A DNA stretch of 15,820 nt. It comes from a bacterium. GTDB lineage: Bacteria; UBP13; UBA5359. Shown here piece by piece: positions 8,863 to 15,820 of the stretch. The notes beneath the pieces are model-generated. The model was not told the origin of the DNA and searched no databases. It was given only the letters and a program-made list of their open reading frames with translations. Within the stretch, counting starts at the first letter, position 1. Each line of letters starts with the position of its first letter. The position numbers and the translations under genes are program-made. The stretch is from NCBI GenBank assembly GCA_028685295.1, contig JAQUEL010000044.1, forward strand, positions 1-15,820. Reading direction: 5' to 3'.

Positions 8863-9498
8863 TCAGAGTGCTTCAGCCATAGAGGAAAGCATCTGTCCGC
8901 CGGGCTGAGTATGTTTCAACCATTTAACATGGCCATCGCAAAAGAGAACGTTCAGACCGTTGCTGTGACGGGCAGAGAGATTGCGCCAATCACCAGGAGA
9001 CGCCAGAAAGACATAATCAGTAGTGGCATCAACAGCGTAAAGTGTTTCTGCAGGATGCCGTAAATCTGTTTCGTTACGTGCCGCTCTAGTACCCTCAATG
9101 CTCCATATGCCCTCTCCATTGGTCACGAACCTGCCCATAGTGCCCAGCAGAGAACCGTAGCTGGTATTGACGGCCGGCGTTCCTTTGGGTCCATAGCTAG
9201 GATCACTCGGGCACTGCATTATCTGATCGCTTATCCCGTAAGACTTGAGCCGATCCCACTGGCTAACCATGCCACTCAGACTGTTATACCTGCCCTTGGG
9301 GAAATTGCCGTCAAAATCCTGTAAATACATGCTTAAGGATAGTCCTATCTGCTTCAGGTTGCTTTGGCAGGTGGCCTTCCTGGCATTCTCTCTGGCTCTG
9401 CCGAATACAGGAAACAAAATAGCTGCCAGAATCGCGATAATCGCGATAACTACTAGCAATTCTATAAGAGTAAAGCCTCCCTTTTTTGTCTCTCTCAT
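8863..9498 (-). CDS. Pseudopilin-like protein with prepilin N-terminus and H-X9-DG motif
   Basis: A 211-residue protein with a class III prepilin leader: MRETKKGG followed by [20 protein letters not shown]. Prepilin peptidase should cut after G8 and methylate F9, and E13 is the conserved +5 glutamate. After the hydrophobic helix comes the family sequence [21 protein letters not shown]. Near the C-terminus H178 and D188-G189 form the H-X9-DG motif ([18 protein letters not shown]). Such proteins are very numerous in Planctomycetota, Lentisphaerota and Armatimonadota genomes, and their function is largely unknown. No type II secretion or type IV pilus machinery gene is nearby, so it would depend on apparatus encoded elsewhere. 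GGAGGT lies 8 nt before the ATG. It precedes the M14-like gene by 38 bp and follows the ADP-ribosylglycohydrolase-like gene by 93 bp. A role in displaying or exporting the neighbouring hydrolases is inference. Confidence 0.9.
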   Translation of the reverse strand: MRETKKGGFTLIELLVVIAIIAILAAILFPVFGRARENARKATCQSNLKQIGLSLSMYLQDFDGNFPKGRYNSLSGMVSQWDRLKSYGISDQIMQCPSDPSYGPKGTPAVNTSYGSLLGTMGRFVTNGEGIWSIEGTRAARNETDLRHPAETLYAVDATTDYVFLASPGDWRNLSARHSNGLNVLFCDGHVKWLKHTQPGGQMLSSMAEAL

Positions 9499-9526
9499 CT
9501 TACCTTACCTCCACATAACCTACTTG

Positions 9527-9540
9527 GGTTCACCGGAACC
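9527..9540 (-). other. Small hairpin in the gap before the pseudopilin gene
   Basis: On the minus strand GGTTC-CGGT-GAACC forms a 5-bp GC-rich stem with a 4-nt loop. It is not followed by a U-tract, so it is not a normal intrinsic terminator. It could be an RNA-processing or stability element in the polycistronic message, or chance. Confidence 0.25.
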
Positions 9541-9567
9541 TGTAACGTTCACAGACAATACCTATTT

Positions 9568-9590
9568 CTACATATGCGTAATCGCCTCCT
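9568..9590 (-). promoter_or_regulatory. Consensus-like ribosome-binding site followed by an AUG-UAG start-stop
   Basis: One base after the stop codon of the ADP-ribosylglycohydrolase-like gene the minus strand carries AGGAGGCGAT, among the strongest ribosome sites in the window. Eleven nt later comes ATG at 9573-9571, immediately followed by TAG. No gene of credible length begins here. It may be a start-stop regulatory element, the remnant of a lost small gene, or coincidence. Confidence 0.3.
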
Positions 9591-9591
9591 T

Positions 9592-11463
9592 CTATATGAG
9601 CTTTGCTCCCTCAAAACAGCCTACATCTATTGCCCAATGGCTTTGCCAGGCATGCTTGAATTCATACTCTTTAATCCCGAATGAAAACATATAACGTAAG
9701 TCGCTTCTCACTAATTTCACAGCCATTACGTTCCGTCCTTTATTAAAGTCTGCTGCGATACAATACTGAGACGGCATCCACATACCCGGCTTCTCTTCTC
9801 TTCCAATCTCATTGCCATTAAACCAGCACTTGAACTGATTATTGCTTCCAATTACCAGCCAGCGCTTTCCAGCTTCCGTCATATATAACTCAGTCCAGGC
9901 GTATATGCAATTTGGGCCATAAAAACCGATAGCATTATCGAAAGGCACCAGATCCTCAGCGCTTTCGAATTCAAAATCCGCTTTATACGGCGTATCATTG
10001 CCGATAGCTTCCAGCCATTTTCTCTCATCGATATAACTGTCGTCAATATCAGCAGCATTGGTAAACATATCTTGCAGAACAGGTAGAGTCATTTTATCGC
10101 CATGCGGCCAATATTGTCTATCGTCGCAATCAGGACGAACTCCAGCTTTCCAGAAAGGCCCCGCCACCTGCCACCGTCTGGCAGTTGCAAGACCTATATC
10201 CAAAGACTGTCCGTCCTTCTTTACTGCTACCTTGTAATGACTCTTGAATATCTCCTGCCCCTCTTTTAATTTACATTCATAAGTTTTTTCATCTAATTTC
10301 CTCAGATCGACAGCCGCAGGAACCGAGAGACTATCAGGGGAGAAAGAAAGCGTAAAACGCTGCCATTTACTTCTATATAAAACAGGCTGGTCATAAGACG
10401 CTTCAATCACAGTCGGCGTGGAGGAATGGCTCTTCTGCACAGATATAGTCGCCGGCTTACTGCTTACGATTACATGTCCGTTAGAGAAATGATCAAGAAC
10501 CTCGAGACCGATTACACATGTATCATAAGCAAGATCGGATATTTTGTTACTCTTTCGGGTGATATCAACACCTATCGAATAGGTATTATTAAGCTTGCAT
10601 ATCCAATCGGCGGGTATAGAATCCAATCCGTTTATCATTGCATATATAGCTCCGGCAGTAGCACAGGTACAATCGCTATCATAGCCGCAGTTTAAAGCTA
10701 TTCTCATACAATTTTCAAAGCTATCAGTGCCCCTTAACAACGCAAGGGCGATGAAACCGGCGTTCTGAATACAGTTTGTTGCATCAGGATGACCGAAATG
10801 CCTCAGTATCTCTTTTCTGATATCTGCACAGCTATCTTTGCTATCCGTCCGTTCTCTTACAAAGCTAATCACCTTACCTATTCTTGAAACCGCCGGAATA
10901 TATTCCAAGCTACCGTCAATAAGCTTTCTTACATCTCTCTCAAAAAAGGCATCGGCCACCATGGCTGCAAAGAACTGCTCAGCCCATACCGCTTCATCGC
11001 CATGATCCAAACAGCCGTCAATACGGGCATAAGCTGCAGCTCTATTCGACAGGCCCGGGGATATAAATCCCCAAATCTCACTTCTTATCAGACAACCCAT
11101 CCCCTCCTTGAAGTATGCGTTATTAAAGCTGCCGGATGCTGATGGCTGCACGCCCATTCTGAAATTCTTGACGGCATAGGAATACTCACCAAAGGGATAC
11201 CATATATGTTCCATCCACATATCCCTTAAATCAGCACTTGTAAGGAGAGGCCCATACTTTTCAAGCGCGCTTAACCATACTATCTGGAAATCGGAATCAT
11301 CGTTAGGTTCAATATCGATATTAAACTTCTCAACACCTTCATCCGAAGAGCATCTTTTGTCTCCTTCGTATGGCGCACCTATCGTCCCTCCAATGAACTT
11401 GCCGTACCATCCCGCAAGAACCTTGTCGTAATAGTCATGCCATGTAATACATTTTCTTGTCAT
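9592..11463 (-). CDS. ADP-ribosylglycohydrolase-family protein with C-terminal beta-sandwich domain
   Basis: A 623-residue protein with no signal peptide. Residues 10 to about 325 match the ADP-ribosylglycohydrolase (ARH/DraG) fold: VLAGWYGKFIGGTIGAPYEG at the start, the metal-ligand segment NDDSD (54-58), DHGDEAVWAEQF (153-164), and GYDSDCTCATAGAIYAM (260-275) with D262 and D264 as the second metal-binding pair. These residues suggest an intact dinuclear metal site. Typical DraG proteins are about 300 residues. Here another 300 follow, containing RRWQVAGPF near 434 and a jelly-roll-like part (RWLVIGSNNQFKCWFNGNEIG, then NKGRNVMAVKL) like accessory domains of bacterial glycosidases. The start codon overlaps the repressor stop as ATGA, and AAAGG lies 7 nt upstream, implying translational coupling. 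In a sugar locus the substrate may be an N- or O-glycoside rather than an ADP-ribosylated protein; that is inference. Confidence 0.87.
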   Translation of the reverse strand: MTRKCITWHDYYDKVLAGWYGKFIGGTIGAPYEGDKRCSSDEGVEKFNIDIEPNDDSDFQIVWLSALEKYGPLLTSADLRDMWMEHIWYPFGEYSYAVKNFRMGVQPSASGSFNNAYFKEGMGCLIRSEIWGFISPGLSNRAAAYARIDGCLDHGDEAVWAEQFFAAMVADAFFERDVRKLIDGSLEYIPAVSRIGKVISFVRERTDSKDSCADIRKEILRHFGHPDATNCIQNAGFIALALLRGTDSFENCMRIALNCGYDSDCTCATAGAIYAMINGLDSIPADWICKLNNTYSIGVDITRKSNKISDLAYDTCVIGLEVLDHFSNGHVIVSSKPATISVQKSHSSTPTVIEASYDQPVLYRSKWQRFTLSFSPDSLSVPAAVDLRKLDEKTYECKLKEGQEIFKSHYKVAVKKDGQSLDIGLATARRWQVAGPFWKAGVRPDCDDRQYWPHGDKMTLPVLQDMFTNAADIDDSYIDERKWLEAIGNDTPYKADFEFESAEDLVPFDNAIGFYGPNCIYAWTELYMTEAGKRWLVIGSNNQFKCWFNGNEIGREEKPGMWMPSQYCIAADFNKGRNVMAVKLVRSDLRYMFSFGIKEYEFKHAWQSHWAIDVGCFEGAKLI

Positions 11464-12488
11464 TTTAGGACCTTTCCCACAGAGCTTCTTGTTACCAATT
11501 CGGGATCTATGAACACTCTGGATACCGGCAGAGACTTTGATGCCAATCTGTTTACGATAGTGCTGGCACAGAGTTGGCCTATGTCATAATGTTTTTGATT
11601 TATGGTTGTTAGTGGAACTGCACCACGCTGTGCCTCCTGGATATCATCAAAACCTGCGACGGAAATATCCTCGGGAATCCTTATCCCCTTATCCATAAGA
11701 GCGTTAATCAAACCGATGGCAACAATATCGTTGATACAGAAGGCTGCCGTTATCCTGCCGGCTACAAGAAGCTCCTTTATCATTGGAGCAGATTTGATAC
11801 CAGCCTCATAGTCGTATTCAGCCTCGATAACCAACCCCGCATCAAATTGATATCCTTTGGATTCGATAAATTCCCTGTATCCGCGGGTTCTTTCTTTAAA
11901 AGCAGCACCATCTTTTTTACCACCTAAAAACGCTATCTTTGAGTGCCCCATCCGTATAAGATAATCGGTCATCATACTTGCGCCTTTACCACTATCGACC
12001 TCAACTCTGTCGGCAACTATATCAACAAGGGTTACATATCCAGAGAAAACAAGCGGCCTGCCATCGTTATTAAAATGCGTCAGTATTTTGGCCACCTTCT
12101 TGTTCGGCTTTCCTTCCTGACCTATAAAGATTAATCCGGCGCATCTATTCTGGTAATACATCTCTGCCAGAGCAGCTTCCTCATCGCCGTCTCTGTAGGT
12201 ATTGGAAAAAGTTATGTGATAACCCGACGGTCTCAAGGCATCATAGATGCCCTTCATAAACAACCCGTAAACCGGATTCGATATATCAGGCACAAGAACC
12301 CCTATCTGATTTGAGCCTTGCTTCCTCAACATACCGGCTTTTGCATTATACATATAATTCATACTGTCTGCCGTGGCCTTAACCAAAGCTATTGTATCCT
12401 TATGAACACATTTCTCTTCTCTCAGAGCTCTGGAGACCGTAGATGTAGATATTCCCAGTTTTTTAGCTATGTCATATATTGTAACCAC
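11460..12488 (-). CDS. LacI-family transcriptional repressor
   Basis: A 342-residue regulator. The helix-turn-helix is at the very N-terminus: (M)VTIYDIAKKLGIS with recognition helix STSTVSRAL (residues 14-22), then the hinge region up to the core NQIGVLVPDISNPVYG. The periplasmic-binding-protein-like core is complete: HSKIAFLGG, TRGYREFI, AAFCINDIVAIGLINAL, DISVAGFDD and PLTTINQ, so it should bind a small sugar effector and dimerise. The GTG at 12488 is chosen because AGGAG lies 6 nt upstream and the protein then begins as LacI proteins usually do. Upstream TTG codons at 12494 and 12536 are in frame but poorly placed; the 12536 start would put the coding region across operator 1. The gene overlaps the next one by 4 nt. 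Two palindromes with a central CG just upstream suggest autoregulation of this operon. Confidence 0.95.
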   Translation of the reverse strand: MVTIYDIAKKLGISTSTVSRALREEKCVHKDTIALVKATADSMNYMYNAKAGMLRKQGSNQIGVLVPDISNPVYGLFMKGIYDALRPSGYHITFSNTYRDGDEEAALAEMYYQNRCAGLIFIGQEGKPNKKVAKILTHFNNDGRPLVFSGYVTLVDIVADRVEVDSGKGASMMTDYLIRMGHSKIAFLGGKKDGAAFKERTRGYREFIESKGYQFDAGLVIEAEYDYEAGIKSAPMIKELLVAGRITAAFCINDIVAIGLINALMDKGIRIPEDISVAGFDDIQEAQRGAVPLTTINQKHYDIGQLCASTIVNRLASKSLPVSRVFIDPELVTRSSVGKVLK

Positions 12489-12494
12489 ACACAA

Positions 12495-12499
12495 CTCCT
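12495..12499 (-). promoter_or_regulatory. Ribosome-binding site deciding the GTG start of the LacI gene
   Basis: AGGAG on the minus strand lies 6 nt before GTG at 12488. It directly abuts operator 1, so a repressor bound there sits just upstream of the translation start region. Confidence 0.7.
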
Positions 12500-12511
12500 G
12501 AAATCGATTTC
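12500..12511. promoter_or_regulatory. Operator 1: perfect palindrome GAAATCGATTTC
   Basis: A perfect 12-bp inverted repeat with the central CpG typical of LacI-family operators. It shares the core AATCGATT with operator 2, 67 bp away centre to centre. It lies directly upstream of the repressor gene's ribosome site, roughly +75 to +86 from the predicted transcription start. It is the likely secondary site for the adjacent repressor, possibly for looping or roadblock repression. Confidence 0.62.
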
Positions 12512-12565
12512 TGACATGATTACCAGTGTTAATCAATAGTTTCTAATATCTAAATAACGTTTACC

Positions 12566-12579
12566 TGCAATCGATTGTA
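12566..12579. promoter_or_regulatory. Operator 2: near-perfect palindrome TGCAATCGATTGTA
   Basis: A 14-bp inverted repeat with one mismatched pair. Its inner ten bases, CAATCGATTG, are perfect, and it has the same AATCGATT core and central CpG as operator 1. It begins about 7 bases downstream of the predicted transcription start, where bound repressor would block initiation or early elongation. It is the likely primary site of the adjacent LacI-family protein. Confidence 0.65.
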
Positions 12580-12592
12580 TTTACATTTATAA

Positions 12593-12620
12593 ATTATCAT
12601 ATCGGTTACCCTCTCGTCAA
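12593..12620 (-). promoter_or_regulatory. Sigma-70-type promoter for the LacI-led operon
   Basis: On the minus strand TTGACG (12620-12615, 5 of 6 consensus bases) is separated by 16 nt from GATAAT (12598-12593, 5 of 6). Transcription should start near 12586, giving an untranslated leader of about 100 nt to GTG at 12488. Operators 2 and 1 both lie inside this leader. It sits 30 bp past the GH38 stop, so the downstream genes can be expressed separately from the GH38 gene. Confidence 0.65.
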
Positions 12621-12649
12621 GAGGCAAAATACTAAATTCACAGTTATAT

Positions 12650-15544
12650 TCAGATAACCTCTACCAACAAGGTTAATAAGCCATATGCCGGTATATAGCC
12701 TTTTACAGCATCGCTCGAAAATACCATTGGCACACCCGTTCTACATTCAAGCAGATCTATTTCCGTTACCAGCACTTTTTCTCCAAAGAGTTCGGATTGC
12801 AACCGTATCTCTGCTTCAGTATCCGTTCCGGCAACTTCATAAAGTCTGATTATCGTTCCCTCTCCATCCTCCTGCTTCTTCAGAGATGAAAGAACCAGAT
12901 TATTATTTTTAATTTCAACAAACGAGCATTCCGGAGGCATAATACCTTTGGCTGGAACTGCCTGGGATACAATTAACGGCTGATCAAAAGCAATGGCTTG
13001 CCGGAAAGCGTCTGCCACATTACATAAACCGTCATGCGGTATTACTGCCAGGGAGAAACAGTGCTCGCCAAGCTCCGGGTACGGGTCGGGATCATTGCTG
13101 CTCCTGATAAGCGATACGGAAATATAATCATCGCCGGTGCGATAACCGTATTTGGAATCGGTCATAACCGTCAGTCCGGCTTGTCTATCTGTCCCCTTTA
13201 TCACACCGGAAATATCACCCCAGCGTAATGCCGGCACATCTATATCTTCGATATCTCTCCGAGTGCTGCCGAACGGGATCTCAAAGTGACGTGCCGAATT
13301 CTCCAGCGATAAAGGAAAGACTATATTTAACTGCGGCACATGCTCTCCCTTTCGGCTTACCTCAAGCCAATCGCATTTGCAATCGATATTAATGCGATTT
13401 GACCCCTTATCCAGATATATTGCCGTAGTGAGCTCTGAACTGCGCATTCTGGCCGACCAGACATAACCGTTTCTTAATGGTCCTCTAAGCGATCTGAAAG
13501 AACTTCTTTCTACGGTGGAATAAAAATCAGGAGGTTGCGCCGTTTTAATGAATTTAATACCCTTTATCGTTTCAACGTCCGAATAGGCACCAACCTGCCA
13601 AGCCGTCATACCTTGAACAGGCATACCATCCTTTCCAGGCAATGCTGCAGCCTCATCAATAATCCTGAAAAGTGCCGTAAGTCCGTCTTCGGGAACGAAC
13701 TGCTCTCCAATCTCTTTACTTAGCAGGCTCTTTATCGCACCGGAAACAGTATCTAATTCGATTCGCAGCCTATCGTTCTCCAGCACAGCTTGTGCGGGTG
13801 TCTCCAACTGTACAGGCTGTGCCTTGATATTCGGTTGAGAGTGCTGTTGGCACACAACAAAAGTTTTATAACCCAGAGGCGGTATAGAATCAGCTTCAAA
13901 AAGAATTCGCCTGAAGGTATGACTCCAGTAACTTTGAATTCCTTCTGTTACCTGGTGAACGACTTCCTTCCCCTGGCAATCCTTGACAATGAAGTCATCT
14001 TCACTATCGCCCATATCCCAGAGCACCGCTTCCACAACCTCAGAACGCCAAAAGGAAGAGGGATTAAAAACAGTAAATATACGATAAGAGGAATCGTCCA
14101 CGGCAGGCGCAGACATTCCCTTACATTCTTGCCAAAAGCCTGCACCTGCACCAAGCGCCCTGTCACAAAGAACCCGACTTTGCACTCCTGCTGCACGAAG
14201 AACAGCTTGCATATCGACAGCCTTGTTTATAGCGGCTAAAGCTTTTTTTAAAGCTATACCGGTAGCAGCTTTAACTTCCTGATGCTGACCTAAGGCATAA
14301 TGCCTCGTCTGACGCTTACCCGAGCCTGGCAAAATATCATGGAACTGGTTGAACAGCACGCGCTCCCACGCCCTGCTCAAATCTGATTTAGGATAATCAA
14401 AACCTTCAGTCAGTTTACCGGCCAAGGCAGAGAAACTCTCGGCTACCGACAGAAGCTTTTCACCATAACGATTTGCCGCTTTCGTCTCGGATTGCGAAGT
14501 ATAACAACCGGTAAAGATAAAATTATGCTCTCCCTCCAGCACGGGCAAATCCAAACCGGATCTCTCGATTACGTCAAAATACTCCTTATATGTCGAAAAC
14601 ATGATGGTGGGAAATACCGGCCAGGAACTCATCTCTTTTACAGTTTCTATATCTCTGATCGTAGGGCCGCCGCCATGATCTCCCACACCATAGACTCGCA
14701 GAATACTCCGGCTTCCGGTCTTTTCAACCTCATTAAGCACCGAGCGAACTATCCTCTCCGGGAGCACATCATAGTTATACCAATCATCCTTCTCATGATA
14801 ACAGAGCAACCGGCTTCCGTCAGGTGATTGCCAGCGGTAGAGCTTGGGACCATCCAACGCCCGGCAATGATAATAGTATTTGACGCCTGCCCTTGATAAG
14901 ATGGCCGGAACATTAAGATTATGGCCAAACGTGTCAGGTTCAAAATCCAATTTTATATCATCATAATCGAGGCCGAACAAATCATGAAAGTAACGCTTGG
15001 CGTACAATATCTGCCGCACCTGGCTTTCCCCGGAGGCCATGTTCTTATCCCCCTCCACCCAAGTACAGGAGGATACCTCCCAGCGTCCTTCAGCCACCCG
15101 CTTCTTTATCTCGTTCAGCATATCGTGATCGTATTTCTCCACGATTCTATAAACCGAGGCCTGGCTCTGCGAAAAAGTGAAATCAGGATAGCGCTCCATT
15201 AGTTTCAATATGGTCTCAAAGGTATCCAAGGTTACGGCCACCGTCTCGTCGTAACCCCACATCCAATTCATATCAATATGTGCATGAGCTACCATGTTTA
15301 CCGTAAAGCTCTTGAGCAGATGCGCTGTTTCCGGCAGCAAGGCTTCACATTCGCCGACAAGATTTGCGACATTATCGGCATTGAGACTGCTTAACCGCTT
15401 TTCCATCAAAGCTTTAGCAATCCGTATCTCAGATTTCACCTTTGCCTGAGGATAAAGACTCTGTATTGCTTCGGCGATCCCGATTTCCATCTGCAAGCGC
15501 TCCAAAGAGTGCTTTACGTTCTCCTGAAAAGCATTGTCTTTCAC
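12650..15544 (-). CDS. GH38 family alpha-mannosidase
   Basis: A 964-residue protein without a signal peptide, so it is probably cytoplasmic. It should hydrolyse alpha-mannosides by a zinc-dependent retaining mechanism. The GH38 hallmarks are in order: AHAHIDMNWMW (H89 and D91 as zinc ligands), EPDTFGH with D204 as zinc ligand and probable nucleophile, YGVGDHGGGPT (285-295), and FNQFHDILPGS with zinc ligand H402. A helical middle domain and large beta-sandwich domains of the GH38 C-terminal type fill residues 420-964. The length fits bacterial family members. The start is GTG at 15544, with GGAGG 10 nt upstream; the frame is closed by a stop shortly before and has no earlier ATG. It lies 38 bp after the aldo/keto reductase gene and is probably co-transcribed with it. 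No operator-like palindrome is seen before it in the window. Confidence 0.95.
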   Translation of the reverse strand: MKDNAFQENVKHSLERLQMEIGIAEAIQSLYPQAKVKSEIRIAKALMEKRLSSLNADNVANLVGECEALLPETAHLLKSFTVNMVAHAHIDMNWMWGYDETVAVTLDTFETILKLMERYPDFTFSQSQASVYRIVEKYDHDMLNEIKKRVAEGRWEVSSCTWVEGDKNMASGESQVRQILYAKRYFHDLFGLDYDDIKLDFEPDTFGHNLNVPAILSRAGVKYYYHCRALDGPKLYRWQSPDGSRLLCYHEKDDWYNYDVLPERIVRSVLNEVEKTGSRSILRVYGVGDHGGGPTIRDIETVKEMSSWPVFPTIMFSTYKEYFDVIERSGLDLPVLEGEHNFIFTGCYTSQSETKAANRYGEKLLSVAESFSALAGKLTEGFDYPKSDLSRAWERVLFNQFHDILPGSGKRQTRHYALGQHQEVKAATGIALKKALAAINKAVDMQAVLRAAGVQSRVLCDRALGAGAGFWQECKGMSAPAVDDSSYRIFTVFNPSSFWRSEVVEAVLWDMGDSEDDFIVKDCQGKEVVHQVTEGIQSYWSHTFRRILFEADSIPPLGYKTFVVCQQHSQPNIKAQPVQLETPAQAVLENDRLRIELDTVSGAIKSLLSKEIGEQFVPEDGLTALFRIIDEAAALPGKDGMPVQGMTAWQVGAYSDVETIKGIKFIKTAQPPDFYSTVERSSFRSLRGPLRNGYVWSARMRSSELTTAIYLDKGSNRINIDCKCDWLEVSRKGEHVPQLNIVFPLSLENSARHFEIPFGSTRRDIEDIDVPALRWGDISGVIKGTDRQAGLTVMTDSKYGYRTGDDYISVSLIRSSNDPDPYPELGEHCFSLAVIPHDGLCNVADAFRQAIAFDQPLIVSQAVPAKGIMPPECSFVEIKNNNLVLSSLKKQEDGEGTIIRLYEVAGTDTEAEIRLQSELFGEKVLVTEIDLLECRTGVPMVFSSDAVKGYIPAYGLLTLLVEVI

Positions 15545-15582
15545 GGGTTCATAACCTCCATGCTGCTGCTATATACCTGGCT

Positions 15583-15820
15583 TTATCTGTGCCACATAGC
15601 CGGCACTATTACCCTGTCGGAAAAATCCGGCACTACATTGCTTATAGCTTCCATCAAATCCCGTGGCAGCGCTCCCCCGGCTACCATGCTTATGTTCTGC
15701 CTTACCTGCTCCACTTTTTCGGCTCCGGCCAACAACGCAGTGACACCCGGCAGTCCCAGAACATAACGCAGCGCCATCTCAGGCAGGCTGAGTCCGGCCT
15801 GCCCGGCCAGCTGGCGCAAT
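15583..15820 (-). CDS. Aldo/keto reductase, C-terminal part (partial, 5' end outside window)
   Basis: The last 79 codons of an oxidoreductase whose start lies beyond the right edge. The segment LSLPEMALRYVLGLPGVTALLAGAEKVEQ matches the conserved C-terminal region of NAD(P)H-dependent aldo/keto reductases. In that family this part holds barrel strand 8 and helix 8 and contacts the cofactor phosphate (here LLAGAEKVEQVRQNI). The protein ends PAMWHR. The catalytic Asp-Tyr-Lys-His residues are not in the window, so activity cannot be judged. It lies 38 bp upstream of the GH38 gene in the same direction. Many sugar loci carry such a reductase for sugar oxidation or reduction; the actual substrate is unknown. 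Confidence 0.85.
   Translation of the reverse strand, partial: LRQLAGQAGLSLPEMALRYVLGLPGVTALLAGAEKVEQVRQNISMVAGGALPRDLMEAISNVVPDFSDRVIVPAMWHR

Noticed and set aside
12609-12625. Inverted repeat CCTCT/AGAGG with 5-nt loop after the GH38 gene, a possible terminator.
   Set aside because: The stem is only about 5 bp, there is no following U-tract on the minus strand, and it contains the predicted -35 TTGACG. It is better explained as part of the promoter region.
15561-15570. Short TGC repeat just before the GH38 start.
   Set aside because: Only about three copies of a triplet, which is expected by chance and too short to call a repeat element.

Overview
All ten features read as genes lie on the minus strand, so the window is one block transcribed from right to left. 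It looks like a carbohydrate-utilisation locus from a free-living environmental bacterium. The best taxonomic hint is the pseudopilin-like protein with an H-X9-DG C-terminal motif, whose N-terminus ([15 protein letters not shown], then SNLKQIG) is most like proteins I associate with Armatimonadota. Planctomycetota, Lentisphaerota and neighbouring candidate phyla carry related families. This assignment is inference and no marker gene is present. Base composition by eye is close to or slightly below 50% GC.

Layout in transcription order, from the right edge: the C-terminal end of an aldo/keto reductase (cut by the right edge); a GH38 alpha-mannosidase; a 161-bp regulatory gap with a good sigma-70-type promoter and two near-identical palindromic operators; a LacI-family repressor; an ADP-ribosylglycohydrolase-fold protein with a C-terminal beta-sandwich extension, overlapping the repressor gene by ATGA; a 93-bp gap; a lone type IV pilin/pseudopilin-like protein; a secreted LamG plus M14 carboxypeptidase-like protein; a secreted TIM-barrel glycosidase-like protein with a C-terminal LamG module; an ABC-transporter sugar-binding lipoprotein; and a very large GH13 alpha-amylase-family protein with a C-terminal jelly-roll extension (cut by the left edge). 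No stretch longer than 300 bases lacks a gene.

How the genes may work together (inference): the LamG proteins and the pseudopilin would act outside the cytoplasmic membrane, capturing and trimming a complex glycan or glycoconjugate. The lipoprotein would hand released sugars to an ABC importer whose permease genes are not in the window. The signal-less GH13, GH38, ADP-ribosylglycohydrolase-like and aldo/keto reductase proteins would finish the breakdown in the cytoplasm. The LacI protein would sense a sugar and control the operon from the two operators just upstream of its own gene. An alpha-mannosidase next to a carboxypeptidase fits a mannose-bearing glycoprotein or glycopeptide, but the substrate cannot be read from the sequence.

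No tRNA, rRNA, CRISPR array, insertion sequence, integrase or attachment site was seen. The most noteworthy items are the paired operators and promoter, the ADP-ribosylglycohydrolase fusion coupled to the repressor, the LamG module shared in opposite positions by two adjacent proteins, and the altered HxxxE zinc motif of the M14-like protein.
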